A stretch of 64,000 bases of DNA from JAJDFU01 sp964641965 (GTDB taxonomy: Bacteria; Bacteroidota; Bacteroidia; Chitinophagales; Saprospiraceae): assembly GCA_964641965.1 (NCBI GenBank), contig CAZXLD010000015.1, positions 22,997 to 86,996 of the forward strand, written 5' to 3'. The notes beneath the pieces are model-generated. The model was not told the DNA's origin. It saw only the letters and a list, made by a program, of their open reading frames with translations, and did no database searches. A program made the translations under genes and the position numbers. Below are positions 43,846 through 52,451 of this stretch, one piece after another (position 1 is the stretch's first letter; each line of letters starts with the position of its first letter).

Positions 43846-44913
43846 ATGGTCGATAATATTGTTTTACGTATACTATTGGCTCCTTTTTCTTTGCTCTATG
43901 GATTAGGAGTCAGCTTCAGATCGTTCCTATATCGAAAAGGGTATTTGCGATCGGTTGCTTTTTCCATTCCAGTTATATCGGTGGGCAACTTGTCTGTTGG
44001 TGGGGCAGGTAAAACGCCTCATGTGGAATACCTGATCCGCCTGTTAAGAGATTACATCAACGTGGCCACTCTGAGTAGAGGATACGGGCGAAAAAGCAGG
44101 GGCTTTAAGTGGGTACATCGTCAGATGAATGCCGACGAAGCTGGTGATGAGCCGTTGCAATACAAAAGAAAATTTGAAGGAATCTGGGTAGCTGTTGGAG
44201 AAAGTCGAACACTGGCAATCCCTGAAATGCTCAGCGGTCAGCCAGATCTGCAAGTAATCATTTTGGATGATGCTTTTCAGCACTTGGCCATCCGCCCTGG
44301 ATTGAATATCCTACTCTCGGAATACAGTTATCCATTTACGACCGACTGGTTACTCCCAAGCGGACGCTTGAGAGAATGGCGCTCAGGCTACAAACGAGCA
44401 GATCTCATCATCGTCAGCAAATGTCCTGTTGACCTCACTATGGATGAAGCAAGAAAACTGAAAGAAAGTATCGATCCAACACCAAATCAACAGATCTTTT
44501 TTTCCTACTATCAATACAGTTCGCCTTATTCCTACTACGATCCCAGGATTTTACTTTCCTCTTGGGAAGGGCTTGAGATACTATTGGTTACCGGGATTGC
44601 ACGAACAGATTACCTGGCCAGTTATCTGGAACAACTCCCTATCCGGTTTCATCAACTAGAATTTACAGATCACCATGCCTTTACAGAGTCCGATATGGAA
44701 CGCATCCTAAAAGCCTTTCGACAACTTCCATCCGAAAAAAAGATCTTACTCACTACCGAAAAGGATGCCATGCGCCTGGAAAAATTCAGGAACTTCCTAG
44801 CTATCGAACAAGTACCCACCTACATACTACCAGTACAGGTGGCCTTCCATTTTGACCAGGGACCAGATTTTGATGCAACCATCCAAAGTTTCTTGCTTGC
44901 CTTTACATCTTGA
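43846..44913 (+). CDS. lpxK: tetraacyldisaccharide 4'-kinase
   Basis: Adds the 4'-phosphate to lipid A. It has 355 residues from the ATG at 43846. The P-loop is VGNLSVGGAGKT (46-57), preceded by the membrane-proximal helix IVLRILLAPFS. Other family blocks are VATLSRGYGRKSRGF, VILDDAFQHLAI and LLTTEKDAMRLEK. ATGs at 43813 and a TTG at 43771 are in frame but add non-conserved residues. It is divergent from DUF554. Confidence 0.94.
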   Translation: MVDNIVLRILLAPFSLLYGLGVSFRSFLYRKGYLRSVAFSIPVISVGNLSVGGAGKTPHVEYLIRLLRDYINVATLSRGYGRKSRGFKWVHRQMNADEAGDEPLQYKRKFEGIWVAVGESRTLAIPEMLSGQPDLQVIILDDAFQHLAIRPGLNILLSEYSYPFTTDWLLPSGRLREWRSGYKRADLIIVSKCPVDLTMDEARKLKESIDPTPNQQIFFSYYQYSSPYSYYDPRILLSSWEGLEILLVTGIARTDYLASYLEQLPIRFHQLEFTDHHAFTESDMERILKAFRQLPSEKKILLTTEKDAMRLEKFRNFLAIEQVPTYILPVQVAFHFDQGPDFDATIQSFLLAFTS

Positions 44914-45339
44914 AGGCTGTATACACAATTTGCTCTCCTTTTGAAAAGGAAGCTGGCTAGAAAAAACTCCAGGGCATAAAACTTGGCACAACAACCCGTA
45001 CCCTAATCCAATCCGACCACTCCTTTACTATTAGGTAGGTAATCAATAACTCAATCGACCGATCCATGAAGGTTATATTGGACATAAAAAAAGAATCCTC
45101 GAAATTGGATTGATAAGAGTACATTAATCCCATGATGCTCTGAACCGAAATGAGCATTGTCTAGTGGGATGAGATTTACTTACTCCTCCCTTTGGACATA
45201 CAATCTGAATTGCGCCGTTACCTTAATTGGATTTTGATATTCATGCCAATGCGTGTACTCGTTATCATTAATTCAAGTCTACAGGGGCTTGATTTTAATA
45301 CCGATTTATATTGAGAAGGTCGCAAATTAAAACAGGCTA
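44914..45339. other. non-coding stretch after lpxK
   Basis: No gene that I can support. Just after lpxK there is a 15-bp palindrome, TCCTTTT-G-AAAAGGA (44936-44950), which may aid termination. A minus-strand frame of 66 codons (44957-45157) ends in aromatic residues like an outer-membrane strand, but has no signal, no start context and no family match. It could be a gene remnant. Confidence 0.4.
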
Positions 45340-45379
45340 ATCAAGACATGAGCGAGCGTAAGCTCGTGAACCGCGAAGC

Positions 45380-45400
45380 AGATGAGTAGGCCAGGCATAG
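45380..45400 (+). repeat. copy 2 of a 21-bp intergenic repeat
   Basis: Matches 4241-4261 at 19 of 21 positions in the same orientation. Here it lies inside the second hairpin of the candidate RNA. Confidence 0.4.
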
Positions 45401-45487
45401 CCTAAGCTCTGGGATCTGCGCATTCAGTAGAGGAATCAAGAAGTCAGACAAACAAATACAGATAGGTTTTAGGAAGTATGAACCCAC

Positions 45488-45520
45488 GCTCGCCCTCCCC
45501 CCCTTGGGCGGGCTTTTTTT
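45488..45520 (+). terminator. rho-independent terminator, plus strand
   Basis: GCTCGCCC (45488-45495) pairs with GGGCGGGC (45506-45513), with one T-G wobble and a 10-nt loop, followed by seven T residues. It points away from the minus-strand gene beyond it, so it must end a plus-strand transcript. Confidence 0.75.
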
Positions 45521-45548
45521 ATCCCCACCTCAGTTCTACTTCTACAGT

Positions 45549-47135
45549 TTACCCAAATAGTTTTATTTCAGTCTCGGGAACATGGATTGTCCTATGGTCA
45601 ACTGTACGATCCTCGATATCCGCTGCTCCATTTTCCAACCTTAGGACCCCTCGAGGACAAACAGCAGAGCAAATTCCGCAACCTACACAAGAAGCCCGTA
45701 CGATATTCTGTCCCTTCTGCGCATAAGCCCTTACATCGATTCCCATTTCACAATACGTACTACAATTCCCGCAGGAAATACACTGACCTCCATTTGTTGT
45801 AATTCTAAAGCGGCTGAAAAAACGTTGCTGAATTCCTAAAATGGCAGCCATGGGACAACCGAAACGGCACCAAACCCGACTTCCCATTAAGGGATAAAAA
45901 CCAACACCAACTACGCCACTGAATATGGCACCGATCAAGAAACCGTACCATGACCGAAGCTGGTAGCTTTGAACAAAGAAAGGATGGCGCCCCCCACCTA
46001 AATGAGCAAACCAGAGAAGCCCCAGAATAACACCACCGAAAACCAAAGCCAGTTGCTTTGCCCGGGGATCAAAATCCCGAAAGCGTTGCTTATCCAAGAA
46101 TAACCAGGCTCCCAATCCACCGATCAATAAAGTGGTAAAACCCACAAAAAAGTCTCTGGAAAACCATACGCTTTCCCCTTGGTCTGAGAAATACGAATAA
46201 AGCACCCCTATAGTCATGACCACTACGAATACCAGAACACCATGGATTAGCCAACGCTCAATTTGCCAGGCACGCAATGACTTATCCGAAAGATGGCGAA
46301 ATGGATCACCTGCAGTTTCTGCCAGCCCTCCACATCCACACACCCAAGAGCAATACCAACGCTTTCCAAAAAAGTAGGTAAGGATTGGCGAGATTACGAA
46401 GATCATTGCAACTCCGAAGATCAACATGAATAAACCAAAGGCGCCGCTATTAATCATGCCATTCAAATTCCAATCGAAGAAGAAATAATAGTTAAGCGGC
46501 CACATATTTTTGAAATCATTGTACGGTTGATTTAATCGAAGCATGATTTCAGGCAAAAGAAATGCAAACCCCGTCTGGAAAAACATAACCGAAAGGGTCC
46601 GAATTACCTGGTACCTGTTGTGCCTATATTTCCAAATGAACTTGATCCCAAACAGCAGTATCGCAAGGGTATATAATGTGCCGTAAACGAACCATTGACT
46701 TGCCGGTTGACCTTTCAGGAATTGGCTAAGCGGATCAAACAAGGCAACCAGTCCCGTATTCGCGTTCCCGTTTTCTCCAAGCCCTAAATACGAAGGGTAA
46801 AAATAGAGCAGTACGTAAAAGCCCGTAATTATGATGCCCGCTACCCATGCCCACAAGCCCCGGTGTGTGAGTGAGGTCAGGAAGTTTCCATTATTTTTAA
46901 TGCCCTCCGGATGTAACATGTAGGCCCTCCAAGAAAAGCCAATCACCCCAACGGTCATTAAACCAAGTGACAAACCAAGCCAGGCAGCATACCCGCTGGG
47001 TAAGGTGCCGAATCCGGCCAGGAATAGGATAAGCAACCCTATTCCTCCAATGGCAGCAAAAGCTTTTTGCGGACGATCAGTAAACGGATGCCCGGAAGCT
47101 GCCAGGGAAAGACTATGATCAATTGATTGGCTCAT
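45549..47135 (-). CDS. membrane polyferredoxin (NapH/NosR-like 4Fe-4S protein)
   Basis: A 528-residue membrane protein with about ten TM helices and iron-sulfur sites. Two cytoplasmic CxxxC-type motifs, WYCSWVCGCGG (near 268) and WCRFGCPMAA (near 425), match the NapH/NosR/CcoG membrane ferredoxin group. A C-terminal double [4Fe-4S] domain follows: CISCGNCSTYCEMG and CVGCGICSAVCPRG. It likely passes electrons between a flavoprotein and a membrane acceptor. The FAD oxidoreductase lies 33 nt upstream in the same direction and is the likely partner. No nitrate, nitrous oxide or cytochrome oxidase genes are nearby. Confidence 0.85.
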   Translation of the reverse strand: MSQSIDHSLSLAASGHPFTDRPQKAFAAIGGIGLLILFLAGFGTLPSGYAAWLGLSLGLMTVGVIGFSWRAYMLHPEGIKNNGNFLTSLTHRGLWAWVAGIIITGFYVLLYFYPSYLGLGENGNANTGLVALFDPLSQFLKGQPASQWFVYGTLYTLAILLFGIKFIWKYRHNRYQVIRTLSVMFFQTGFAFLLPEIMLRLNQPYNDFKNMWPLNYYFFFDWNLNGMINSGAFGLFMLIFGVAMIFVISPILTYFFGKRWYCSWVCGCGGLAETAGDPFRHLSDKSLRAWQIERWLIHGVLVFVVVMTIGVLYSYFSDQGESVWFSRDFFVGFTTLLIGGLGAWLFLDKQRFRDFDPRAKQLALVFGGVILGLLWFAHLGGGRHPFFVQSYQLRSWYGFLIGAIFSGVVGVGFYPLMGSRVWCRFGCPMAAILGIQQRFFSRFRITTNGGQCISCGNCSTYCEMGIDVRAYAQKGQNIVRASCVGCGICSAVCPRGVLRLENGAADIEDRTVDHRTIHVPETEIKLFG

Positions 47136-47168
47136 AATGAGGCTTGAATTTTAGGGAAAAGGAAAAAA

Positions 47169-48506
47169 TTAAGCTTGGAGAAAAGAGAACACCTGATTCC
47201 AGCTTCTTTTCTTTTTTATAGCAATCGGAACACCTGTTTTATCTGTGAATTGGCTGGCTACGTGCTGCTCATATTCATGAAAAAACTCCGGATCGAAGTT
47301 GGCCAGACGCAAGTTTGGCAGTACCTCCGGTACTGTTTTTTCTTCCCGAAGCCATTTTTCACATACTTCGTGCCGAAACCGAATACCCATAAGTTGGAAA
47401 CCTTTGATGATGAGGCTTTCCTGTTCATAAACTATACGTACGCTCTTTTTACCATCTGTAGCTTCCCAATAAAGCGTATCGTAATTGGATGGCAGCTTGA
47501 CGGGCACCTCCCCGTAAATCTGATACTCAATGTCAAAAAATTTGGCCGAGTTAAACCAGATTCCAGGATCATAAGCTACCGGATTCCCACAAATTCCATG
47601 AGCCACAGTTTCTCCCATCATCCGGCCGGTGTACCAAACGGCTTCAATGGGCCTTCTTCCGGGTTTAGGTTCGCGTATCTGGGCACAATCTCCAATAGCA
47701 TATACGTCGGGTAGATTTGTTTGCAGATATGCATCTACCAAAATTCCTTTCTGAACTTCCAGTGGTGAATCCTTTAAAAACCCTATCGAGGGGTGTACGC
47801 CGGCAGTCAGACCAACAAATTGGCATTCTATTTGGTCACCGTGATTTGTAACCACTGCCCCTGCGGCCCCGGTGCCATCATCCATAATTTCCTTGAGCTC
47901 TGTTTTTAATCGAAGGTCGATGCCATGTTCTCTTATGTGACGATTGATCATTTCGGATTCCTCCGGAGGAATTACGGCGTTCCAAAAACTGGCTTCTCGC
48001 ACCAAGAAGGTAACCGGTATATGCCTGGAATGGAACATTTCCGCCATTTCAATCCCGATCAAACCTCCTCCGACAATAACTGCTCTTTCGAGATTCTCAC
48101 TGGCATCCAGCATACCCTGTAAGTCCTGGTAGCTTACCATACCTTGTACCCGGCGTAAATCTTGACCCGGCCAACCAAATTTATTGGGAGAAGAACCCAA
48201 TGCCAGTACCAACTTGTCATAGGAGATCACCTTTTCCTGGGTTGTACGCAATTGTTTTTTTTCGAAATCAATGTTATCAATCCAGGCCCGAACCAGGTGA
48301 ATCCGGTTTTGTTCCCAGAACCAATCCTGATATGGCTTGGTATCTTCAAACCTCATGTGCCCCATGTAAATGTACATTAGAGCCGTTCGGGAGAAGAAAT
48401 GGTCGGTCTCTCCGGAAATCACAGTGATATCATGATCACTAAATTTTCGAATAAAACGAGCAGCCGTAATCCCACTGATCCCGTTGCCGAGTATTGCAAT
48501 ATGCAT
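47169..48506 (-). CDS. FAD/NAD(P)-dependent pyridine nucleotide-disulfide-type oxidoreductase
   Basis: A 445-residue flavoprotein. FAD site: HIAILGNGISGITAARFI. NAD(P) site: AVIVGGGLIGIEMAEMF. Second FAD contact: VYAIGDCAQI. The redox-active CxxxxC of disulfide reductases is absent (the position reads F-F-S-R-T-A), so it resembles NADH:rubredoxin or ferredoxin reductases. It is the first gene of a pair with the polyferredoxin, 33 nt apart. I infer NAD(P)H as donor and the membrane iron-sulfur protein as acceptor. Confidence 0.85.
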   Translation of the reverse strand: MHIAILGNGISGITAARFIRKFSDHDITVISGETDHFFSRTALMYIYMGHMRFEDTKPYQDWFWEQNRIHLVRAWIDNIDFEKKQLRTTQEKVISYDKLVLALGSSPNKFGWPGQDLRRVQGMVSYQDLQGMLDASENLERAVIVGGGLIGIEMAEMFHSRHIPVTFLVREASFWNAVIPPEESEMINRHIREHGIDLRLKTELKEIMDDGTGAAGAVVTNHGDQIECQFVGLTAGVHPSIGFLKDSPLEVQKGILVDAYLQTNLPDVYAIGDCAQIREPKPGRRPIEAVWYTGRMMGETVAHGICGNPVAYDPGIWFNSAKFFDIEYQIYGEVPVKLPSNYDTLYWEATDGKKSVRIVYEQESLIIKGFQLMGIRFRHEVCEKWLREEKTVPEVLPNLRLANFDPEFFHEYEQHVASQFTDKTGVPIAIKKKRSWNQVFSFLQA

Positions 48507-48878
48507 GTTGAAAGATGGGTTTGAAGTTCATTGCGCTGATAACACCTGTAAGTTGATAAAAAATTAGGCCTGCTCCCTACCCCGAGCTGTCCAGAAACAG
48601 ACACTTGTAGAAAACAAGTTTAAACTTTAATATCTTCTTTTTTCTGTTTTGTTAAAAAGTCTAGACAGGAGAATTGGGTTCGAACAACGGAATAGATGAA
48701 GTCAACCCTGAAAAAATCCAGCTGGTAATCTCAGTCAATGCTTTTTACAGCTAGCTGATTACCAGATATCATTTTTTCACAATGAGTCGCAAACTTTGTG
48801 TAAGCAAGGAGAAAAGTAAATGGATCTTTTACAGCTGGAACAGTTTTATCCAAGCAGAACTTGGCCCATCAAATGCTG
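48507..48878. other. intergenic region between the FAD oxidoreductase and the PTPS-family gene
   Basis: No gene seen. It holds a small hairpin ACTTGT-AGAAA-ACAAGT near 48603 and the large palindromic terminator described separately. The rest is AT-rich and probably carries the promoter of the flavoprotein gene, but no TAnnTTTG match was found. Confidence 0.5.
48710..48778. terminator. large bidirectional palindrome, probable terminator
   Basis: CTGGTAATC (48722-48730) pairs with GATTACCAG (48757-48765). The stem extends inward with CAG/CTG after a bulged T. Outside it, GAAAAAAT (48710-48717) pairs with ATTTTTTC (48771-48778). Each strand therefore has a stem followed by a T-run. It is about 100 bp past the 48879 stop codon and most likely ends that minus-strand message. 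Confidence 0.65.
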
Positions 48879-49289
48879 CTACATAGCAGGATATTCAACA
48901 TAGTTACGTGGAGTTTCGTACAGGCGTACACCTAACTCATACTTTTGATCCAGCTTTTTACGCAACAAGCTCCAAATGACAAAACAGATATTTTCAGCAG
49001 TGGGGTTCAGCTCTTTGAACTCTATCGTATCCAGATTTAAATTCTTGTGATCGAAACGATCCTCTATTTCTGTCTTGATCAGATCTTTTAGGACTTTTAG
49101 ATCAATCAGGTAGCCGGTTTCCTGATCAACTTCCCCTGTCACTTTTACTTCCAGATCATAGTTATGACCGTGATAATGTGGACTATTACACAAGCCGAAA
49201 ACCTCTTCATTTTTTTTGTTATCCCAGTTCGGATTATGTAGCCGGTGGGCTGCATTGAAATGGGCTTTCCGGAAAGCAGAAATTCTCAT
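48879..49289 (-). CDS. 6-pyruvoyltetrahydropterin synthase/QueD family protein
   Basis: A 136-residue T-fold enzyme. Zinc ligands are His15 (F-N-A-A-H-R) with His40 and His42 in SPHYHGHNY. The catalytic Cys34 has a five-residue spacing to the HGH, as in pterin synthases; QueD usually has a three-residue spacing. Asp80-His81 (DRFDHKNLN) and Glu99 (NPTAEN) complete the site. The substrate is 7,8-dihydroneopterin triphosphate. It could serve queuosine or pterin synthesis; no other genes of either pathway are in the window. Confidence 0.9.
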   Translation of the reverse strand: MRISAFRKAHFNAAHRLHNPNWDNKKNEEVFGLCNSPHYHGHNYDLEVKVTGEVDQETGYLIDLKVLKDLIKTEIEDRFDHKNLNLDTIEFKELNPTAENICFVIWSLLRKKLDQKYELGVRLYETPRNYVEYPAM

Positions 49290-49424
49290 AATTCAGATTT
49301 TCCATCTAAACAACAGGAAGCTGAATGGGTTGAATCTCTTTTTGCAGGATCTGATTATCCCGCTCCGGATTGAGGTGCCCTGGTTTCGTTTATTTGATTA
49401 TTTTTAGGGAATAATTTTTTCGTA

Positions 49425-49907
49425 TTGAGCCTGAATGCAATCCATCCATATGAGATGGACAAAATTGATGGAGGAAAAGTCCGTTTTTCGGACTTCAAGG
49501 GAAAGAAATTAATGGTGGTTAATGTAGCTTCAAGATGTGGCTACACATCGCAATACCAGCAATTGGAAGAATTGTATCAAGCGTTTAAGGAAAAGCTGGT
49601 AATTGTGGGTATTCCATCCAATGACTTCGGTGGGCAAGAGCCAGGCAGTAATGAAGATATTGCTTCTTTTTGCCAATCTAATTATGGCATTAGCTTTCTG
49701 ATGACAGCCAAAGTAAGCATAACGGGACCGAAAGCGCATCCTGTGTATCAATGGCTTACGATGAAGGAATACAATGCTGTTCTGGATAGTGAAGTAAAGT
49801 GGAATTTCAATAAATTTTTGATCGACGAGGAAGGTAGATTGCTAAAATGGCTCCCTTCCTCTGTAAGCCCACTTGACCCTGAGGTAATTGATTGGCTTTC
49901 CACCTGA
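49425..49907 (+). CDS. glutathione peroxidase-family thiol peroxidase
   Basis: Reduces hydroperoxides. It has 160 residues. The peroxidatic Cys38 is in NVASRCGYTSQY, with partners Gln71 (FGGQEPGS) and Trp126-Asn127 (KWNFNKFL), so the tetrad is complete. It is a cysteine, not selenocysteine, form. A second cysteine (Cys83, SFCQSNYG) may resolve with thioredoxin. Start is TTG at 49425; an ATG at 49455 would cut the first conserved strand. With BshA in the window, bacillithiol rather than glutathione may be the cell's thiol. Confidence 0.92.
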   Translation: MSLNAIHPYEMDKIDGGKVRFSDFKGKKLMVVNVASRCGYTSQYQQLEELYQAFKEKLVIVGIPSNDFGGQEPGSNEDIASFCQSNYGISFLMTAKVSITGPKAHPVYQWLTMKEYNAVLDSEVKWNFNKFLIDEEGRLLKWLPSSVSPLDPEVIDWLST

Positions 49908-49949
49908 TTGCCTTTTCTCCTAGATCGACAGGCTCCTCAATCGGAGCAT

Positions 49950-51098
49950 ATGCGATTTCTAGATATTCCCAGTTTAGAATCAACAACCGACGCCCTATTT
50001 GGCCTGGTCCAACAAAATCGTTTGCCGGGTGCGCTGCTCCTTGTAGGCCCCGCAGGTGGTGGGCAGTTGGCACTTGCGCTTGCATTGGCTAAAGCTGCTC
50101 TTTGCACCAATCCCCAAGAGGGTCGAGCATGCGGTAAATGTCCTTCATGCCTTAAAGTGGAGAAGTTGGTCCATCCTGACCTGCTATTTTCTTTCCCTTA
50201 CATCGATCCAAAAGTTACTGCTGACCACTATCTGAGCGAATTCCGAAACCAGCTAATCGCCAATCCGTTTATCGAGGTTCAGCATTGGCTGGAAGCGATT
50301 GGAGCCGAAAATAAACAAGGTAAGATCTACGCCGCAGAATGCAGCGCCATCAATCGAAAGCTAAGTCTAAAGACCTTTGAATCCGCAACCCGAATACTCA
50401 TCCTTTGGCGCCCCGAATTCCTGGGGCCAGGAGAAGGAAATCGCCTCTTGAAACTGATCGAGGAACCTCCCGAAGGCACTACTTTCCTTTTAGTAGCTGA
50501 GAATACCGAACTCATTCTGCCTACGGTCCTCTCCCGCTGTCAGATCACACACATTCCTCGGTTTCAAGAAGAAGATATTATGGCCTACCTGGAGGCCGAA
50601 AAATCCGTTTCTCCAAACGCGGGTAGGGCCATTGCCCGTTTGGTAAATGGCAATTTGAACGCCGCCATTCGACTTGCGGAGGAAACGCATGAAAACTATG
50701 GTTCCTTTTTTCTCAATTGGTTTCGAACGACCTGGGAAGGAAAAGGATATGAGCTCGTCCAAACAGCAGAGCAAATCGCTCAGTGGAGTCGAAACCGACA
50801 AAAAAGTTTACTTCAATATGCTCTGTTTTTTCTGAATGAGCTTCTTGTTCTAAGATATAGAGGCGCAGAACACCTCCGCCTTACTACAGAAGATCAACAA
50901 GCAGCTACTAAATTGAATAAGCTGCTCTCTTTTGAACAGATTGAGTCACTTACAACCATTTTTTCTGAGGCCATCGGGCAGATCGAACGCAATGCGAACG
51001 GAAAGCTACTCTTCCTGTGTTTGGGATTGTGCATCCACCGTATTCAAAGAGGAAAACAGATGCTCGAATTGAGACCGAAGGAAATCAACATATATTAA
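49950..51098 (+). CDS. holB: DNA polymerase III subunit delta'
   Basis: A clamp-loader subunit of 382 residues from the ATG at 49950 (preceded by CGGAG). The AAA+ P-loop region reads LVGPAGGGQLALA; the Walker lysine is Gln39, as in many delta' proteins that bind but do not hydrolyse ATP. The zinc site has four cysteines (52, 61, 64, 67: ACGKCPSC). LLKLIEEPPEGTTFLL and LSRCQ are conserved clamp-loader segments. RicT follows 10 nt downstream, an order shared with Bacillus. Confidence 0.92.
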   Translation: MRFLDIPSLESTTDALFGLVQQNRLPGALLLVGPAGGGQLALALALAKAALCTNPQEGRACGKCPSCLKVEKLVHPDLLFSFPYIDPKVTADHYLSEFRNQLIANPFIEVQHWLEAIGAENKQGKIYAAECSAINRKLSLKTFESATRILILWRPEFLGPGEGNRLLKLIEEPPEGTTFLLVAENTELILPTVLSRCQITHIPRFQEEDIMAYLEAEKSVSPNAGRAIARLVNGNLNAAIRLAEETHENYGSFFLNWFRTTWEGKGYELVQTAEQIAQWSRNRQKSLLQYALFFLNELLVLRYRGAEHLRLTTEDQQAATKLNKLLSFEQIESLTTIFSEAIGQIERNANGKLLFLCLGLCIHRIQRGKQMLELRPKEINIY

Positions 51099-51108
51099 AC
51101 GAAGGATT

Positions 51109-52368
51109 ATGGGATGTGCAGGATGTACTGTATCAAATGGTAAGCCCAACGGATGTAAAAGCAATGGTGGGTGCAGCACCGGAGGTTGCAATCGATTAAA
51201 CACTTACGATTGGCTTTCCGATCTTGACCTCCCCACGATGGACCCGTTTCCCAAAGTGGAAGTAAGCTTTAAAAATGGGGCCCGTAAATCTTTTTACAAT
51301 GTGCCCAACCAACTACAAGTGGCCACGGGGGATAATGTTGTAGTGGAGACAGGCAATGGCTATGACATCGGAAAGATTAGCCTGTCCGGCGAGTTGGTTC
51401 GGCTCCAAATGAAAAAGAAGCGAATCCCGGAAGATGCCAAACTGACTCCCGTATTGCGGGTAGCTAACCCAAGAGATATGGAGCGGCTGCAGGAGGCCCG
51501 TGAATTGGAAGTGCCCACCATGGTAAAAGCCAGGGTAATTGCGCGCTCGTTGGATCTCAAAATGAAGATTGGCGATGTAGAGTATCAAGGTGATAAGCGC
51601 AAGGCCACCTTTTACTACACTGCAGACGGCCGGGTTGATTTCAGGGAACTGATCAGGCATTATGCCCGCGAATTCAGAGTTAAAATTGAAATGCGGCAAA
51701 TAGGTGCCCGGCAAGAATCGGCACGTATAGGAGGACTGGGTTCTTGCGGTCGGGAATTATGCTGCTCTACCTGGCTGACCGATTTTAAAAGCGTGTCAAC
51801 GGCAGCGGCCCGCTATCAAAATCTATCCATAAATCAAAGTAAACTTTCCGGGCAATGCGGCCGCTTGAAATGCTGCCTCAATTATGAGTTGGATACCTAT
51901 ATGGAGGCCCTAGGTGACTTCCCCAAAAAGGCGGATAAGCTTTTCACTGAAATGGGAAAAGCCAGTTTAATTAAAACTGATATTTTCCGGCGGCTCATGT
52001 ATTATGCATTTGATAATTCATCTGCCAGGGGTAAGTTACATGCACTTGAGATCACCCAGGTCAAAATTATCCTAGAGATGAATGCAGAAGGGAAAAAACC
52101 ATTAGACCTGGCCAGCTATGCTGCCCGAATCGATACCCTGGAAGAGGAAGCCGTCGATTTTGACGATGATGTAACTGGAGTGGTTGAATTACCCAGTGAA
52201 AAGAAAAAGAAAAGTCGAAAGCAGCGGAAGAAACGGGATAATCGGCAGAAAACAGTCGGAAAGAAAAACCCCAAGAGTGAAAAATCCGGTTCAACGGAAG
52301 AGAATCGAACTAAAAAGCGAGGCGGGCGTAATAAAAAGCGACAGAACCCCAATCAAAAAAAGAATTAG
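51109..52368 (+). CDS. ricT: PSP1/RicT family protein with extra cysteine-rich N-terminus
   Basis: A 419-residue PSP1-domain protein (YaaT/RicT), which in Bacillus joins RicA and RicF in an iron-sulfur complex that stimulates RNase Y. The core cysteines are intact: GSCGRELCC (213, 218, 219) and GQCGRLKCC (250, 255, 256). The first 30 residues add five more cysteines (3, 6, 16, 22, 27) in a Gly/Asn-rich stretch, not part of the Bacillus protein. The last 60 residues are a Lys/Arg-rich disordered tail. Gene order holB-ricT is conserved. Confidence 0.88.
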   Translation: MGCAGCTVSNGKPNGCKSNGGCSTGGCNRLNTYDWLSDLDLPTMDPFPKVEVSFKNGARKSFYNVPNQLQVATGDNVVVETGNGYDIGKISLSGELVRLQMKKKRIPEDAKLTPVLRVANPRDMERLQEARELEVPTMVKARVIARSLDLKMKIGDVEYQGDKRKATFYYTADGRVDFRELIRHYAREFRVKIEMRQIGARQESARIGGLGSCGRELCCSTWLTDFKSVSTAAARYQNLSINQSKLSGQCGRLKCCLNYELDTYMEALGDFPKKADKLFTEMGKASLIKTDIFRRLMYYAFDNSSARGKLHALEITQVKIILEMNAEGKKPLDLASYAARIDTLEEEAVDFDDDVTGVVELPSEKKKKSRKQRKKRDNRQKTVGKKNPKSEKSGSTEENRTKKRGGRNKKRQNPNQKKN

Positions 52369-52451
52369 CTTTTATTCGTGTTGTGACCAGCAACTAATAC
52401 CTGGCCATTATGCGTATTTAACAAACTTAAACTGAACGAATTCAATTGTCC

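Larger units (their letters stand above)
45340..45520 (+). ncRNA. candidate structured RNA with terminator
   Basis: The element has three plus-strand hairpins. The first is CGAGC-GTAA-GCTCG (45353-45366), with a GNRA tetraloop. The second is GCAGAT (45378-45383) paired with ATCTGC (45414-45419), enclosing TAGGC/GCCTA. The third is a GC-rich terminator stem at 45488-45513. A 13-codon frame starting MSERKLVNREADE lies at 45348-45389. Because the terminator is oriented to plus and the next plus gene upstream is lpxK, a separate short transcript is plausible. Part of it recurs at 4241-4261. Confidence 0.35.

Noticed and set aside
44957..45157. 66-codon minus-strand frame ending in aromatic residues
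   Set aside because: No signal peptide, no start context and no recognisable family; at best a remnant, so it is only noted in the intergenic entry.
48671..48690. tRNA T-loop-like string (GGGTTCGAA)
   Set aside because: No acceptor stem, anticodon arm or D arm can be built around it.
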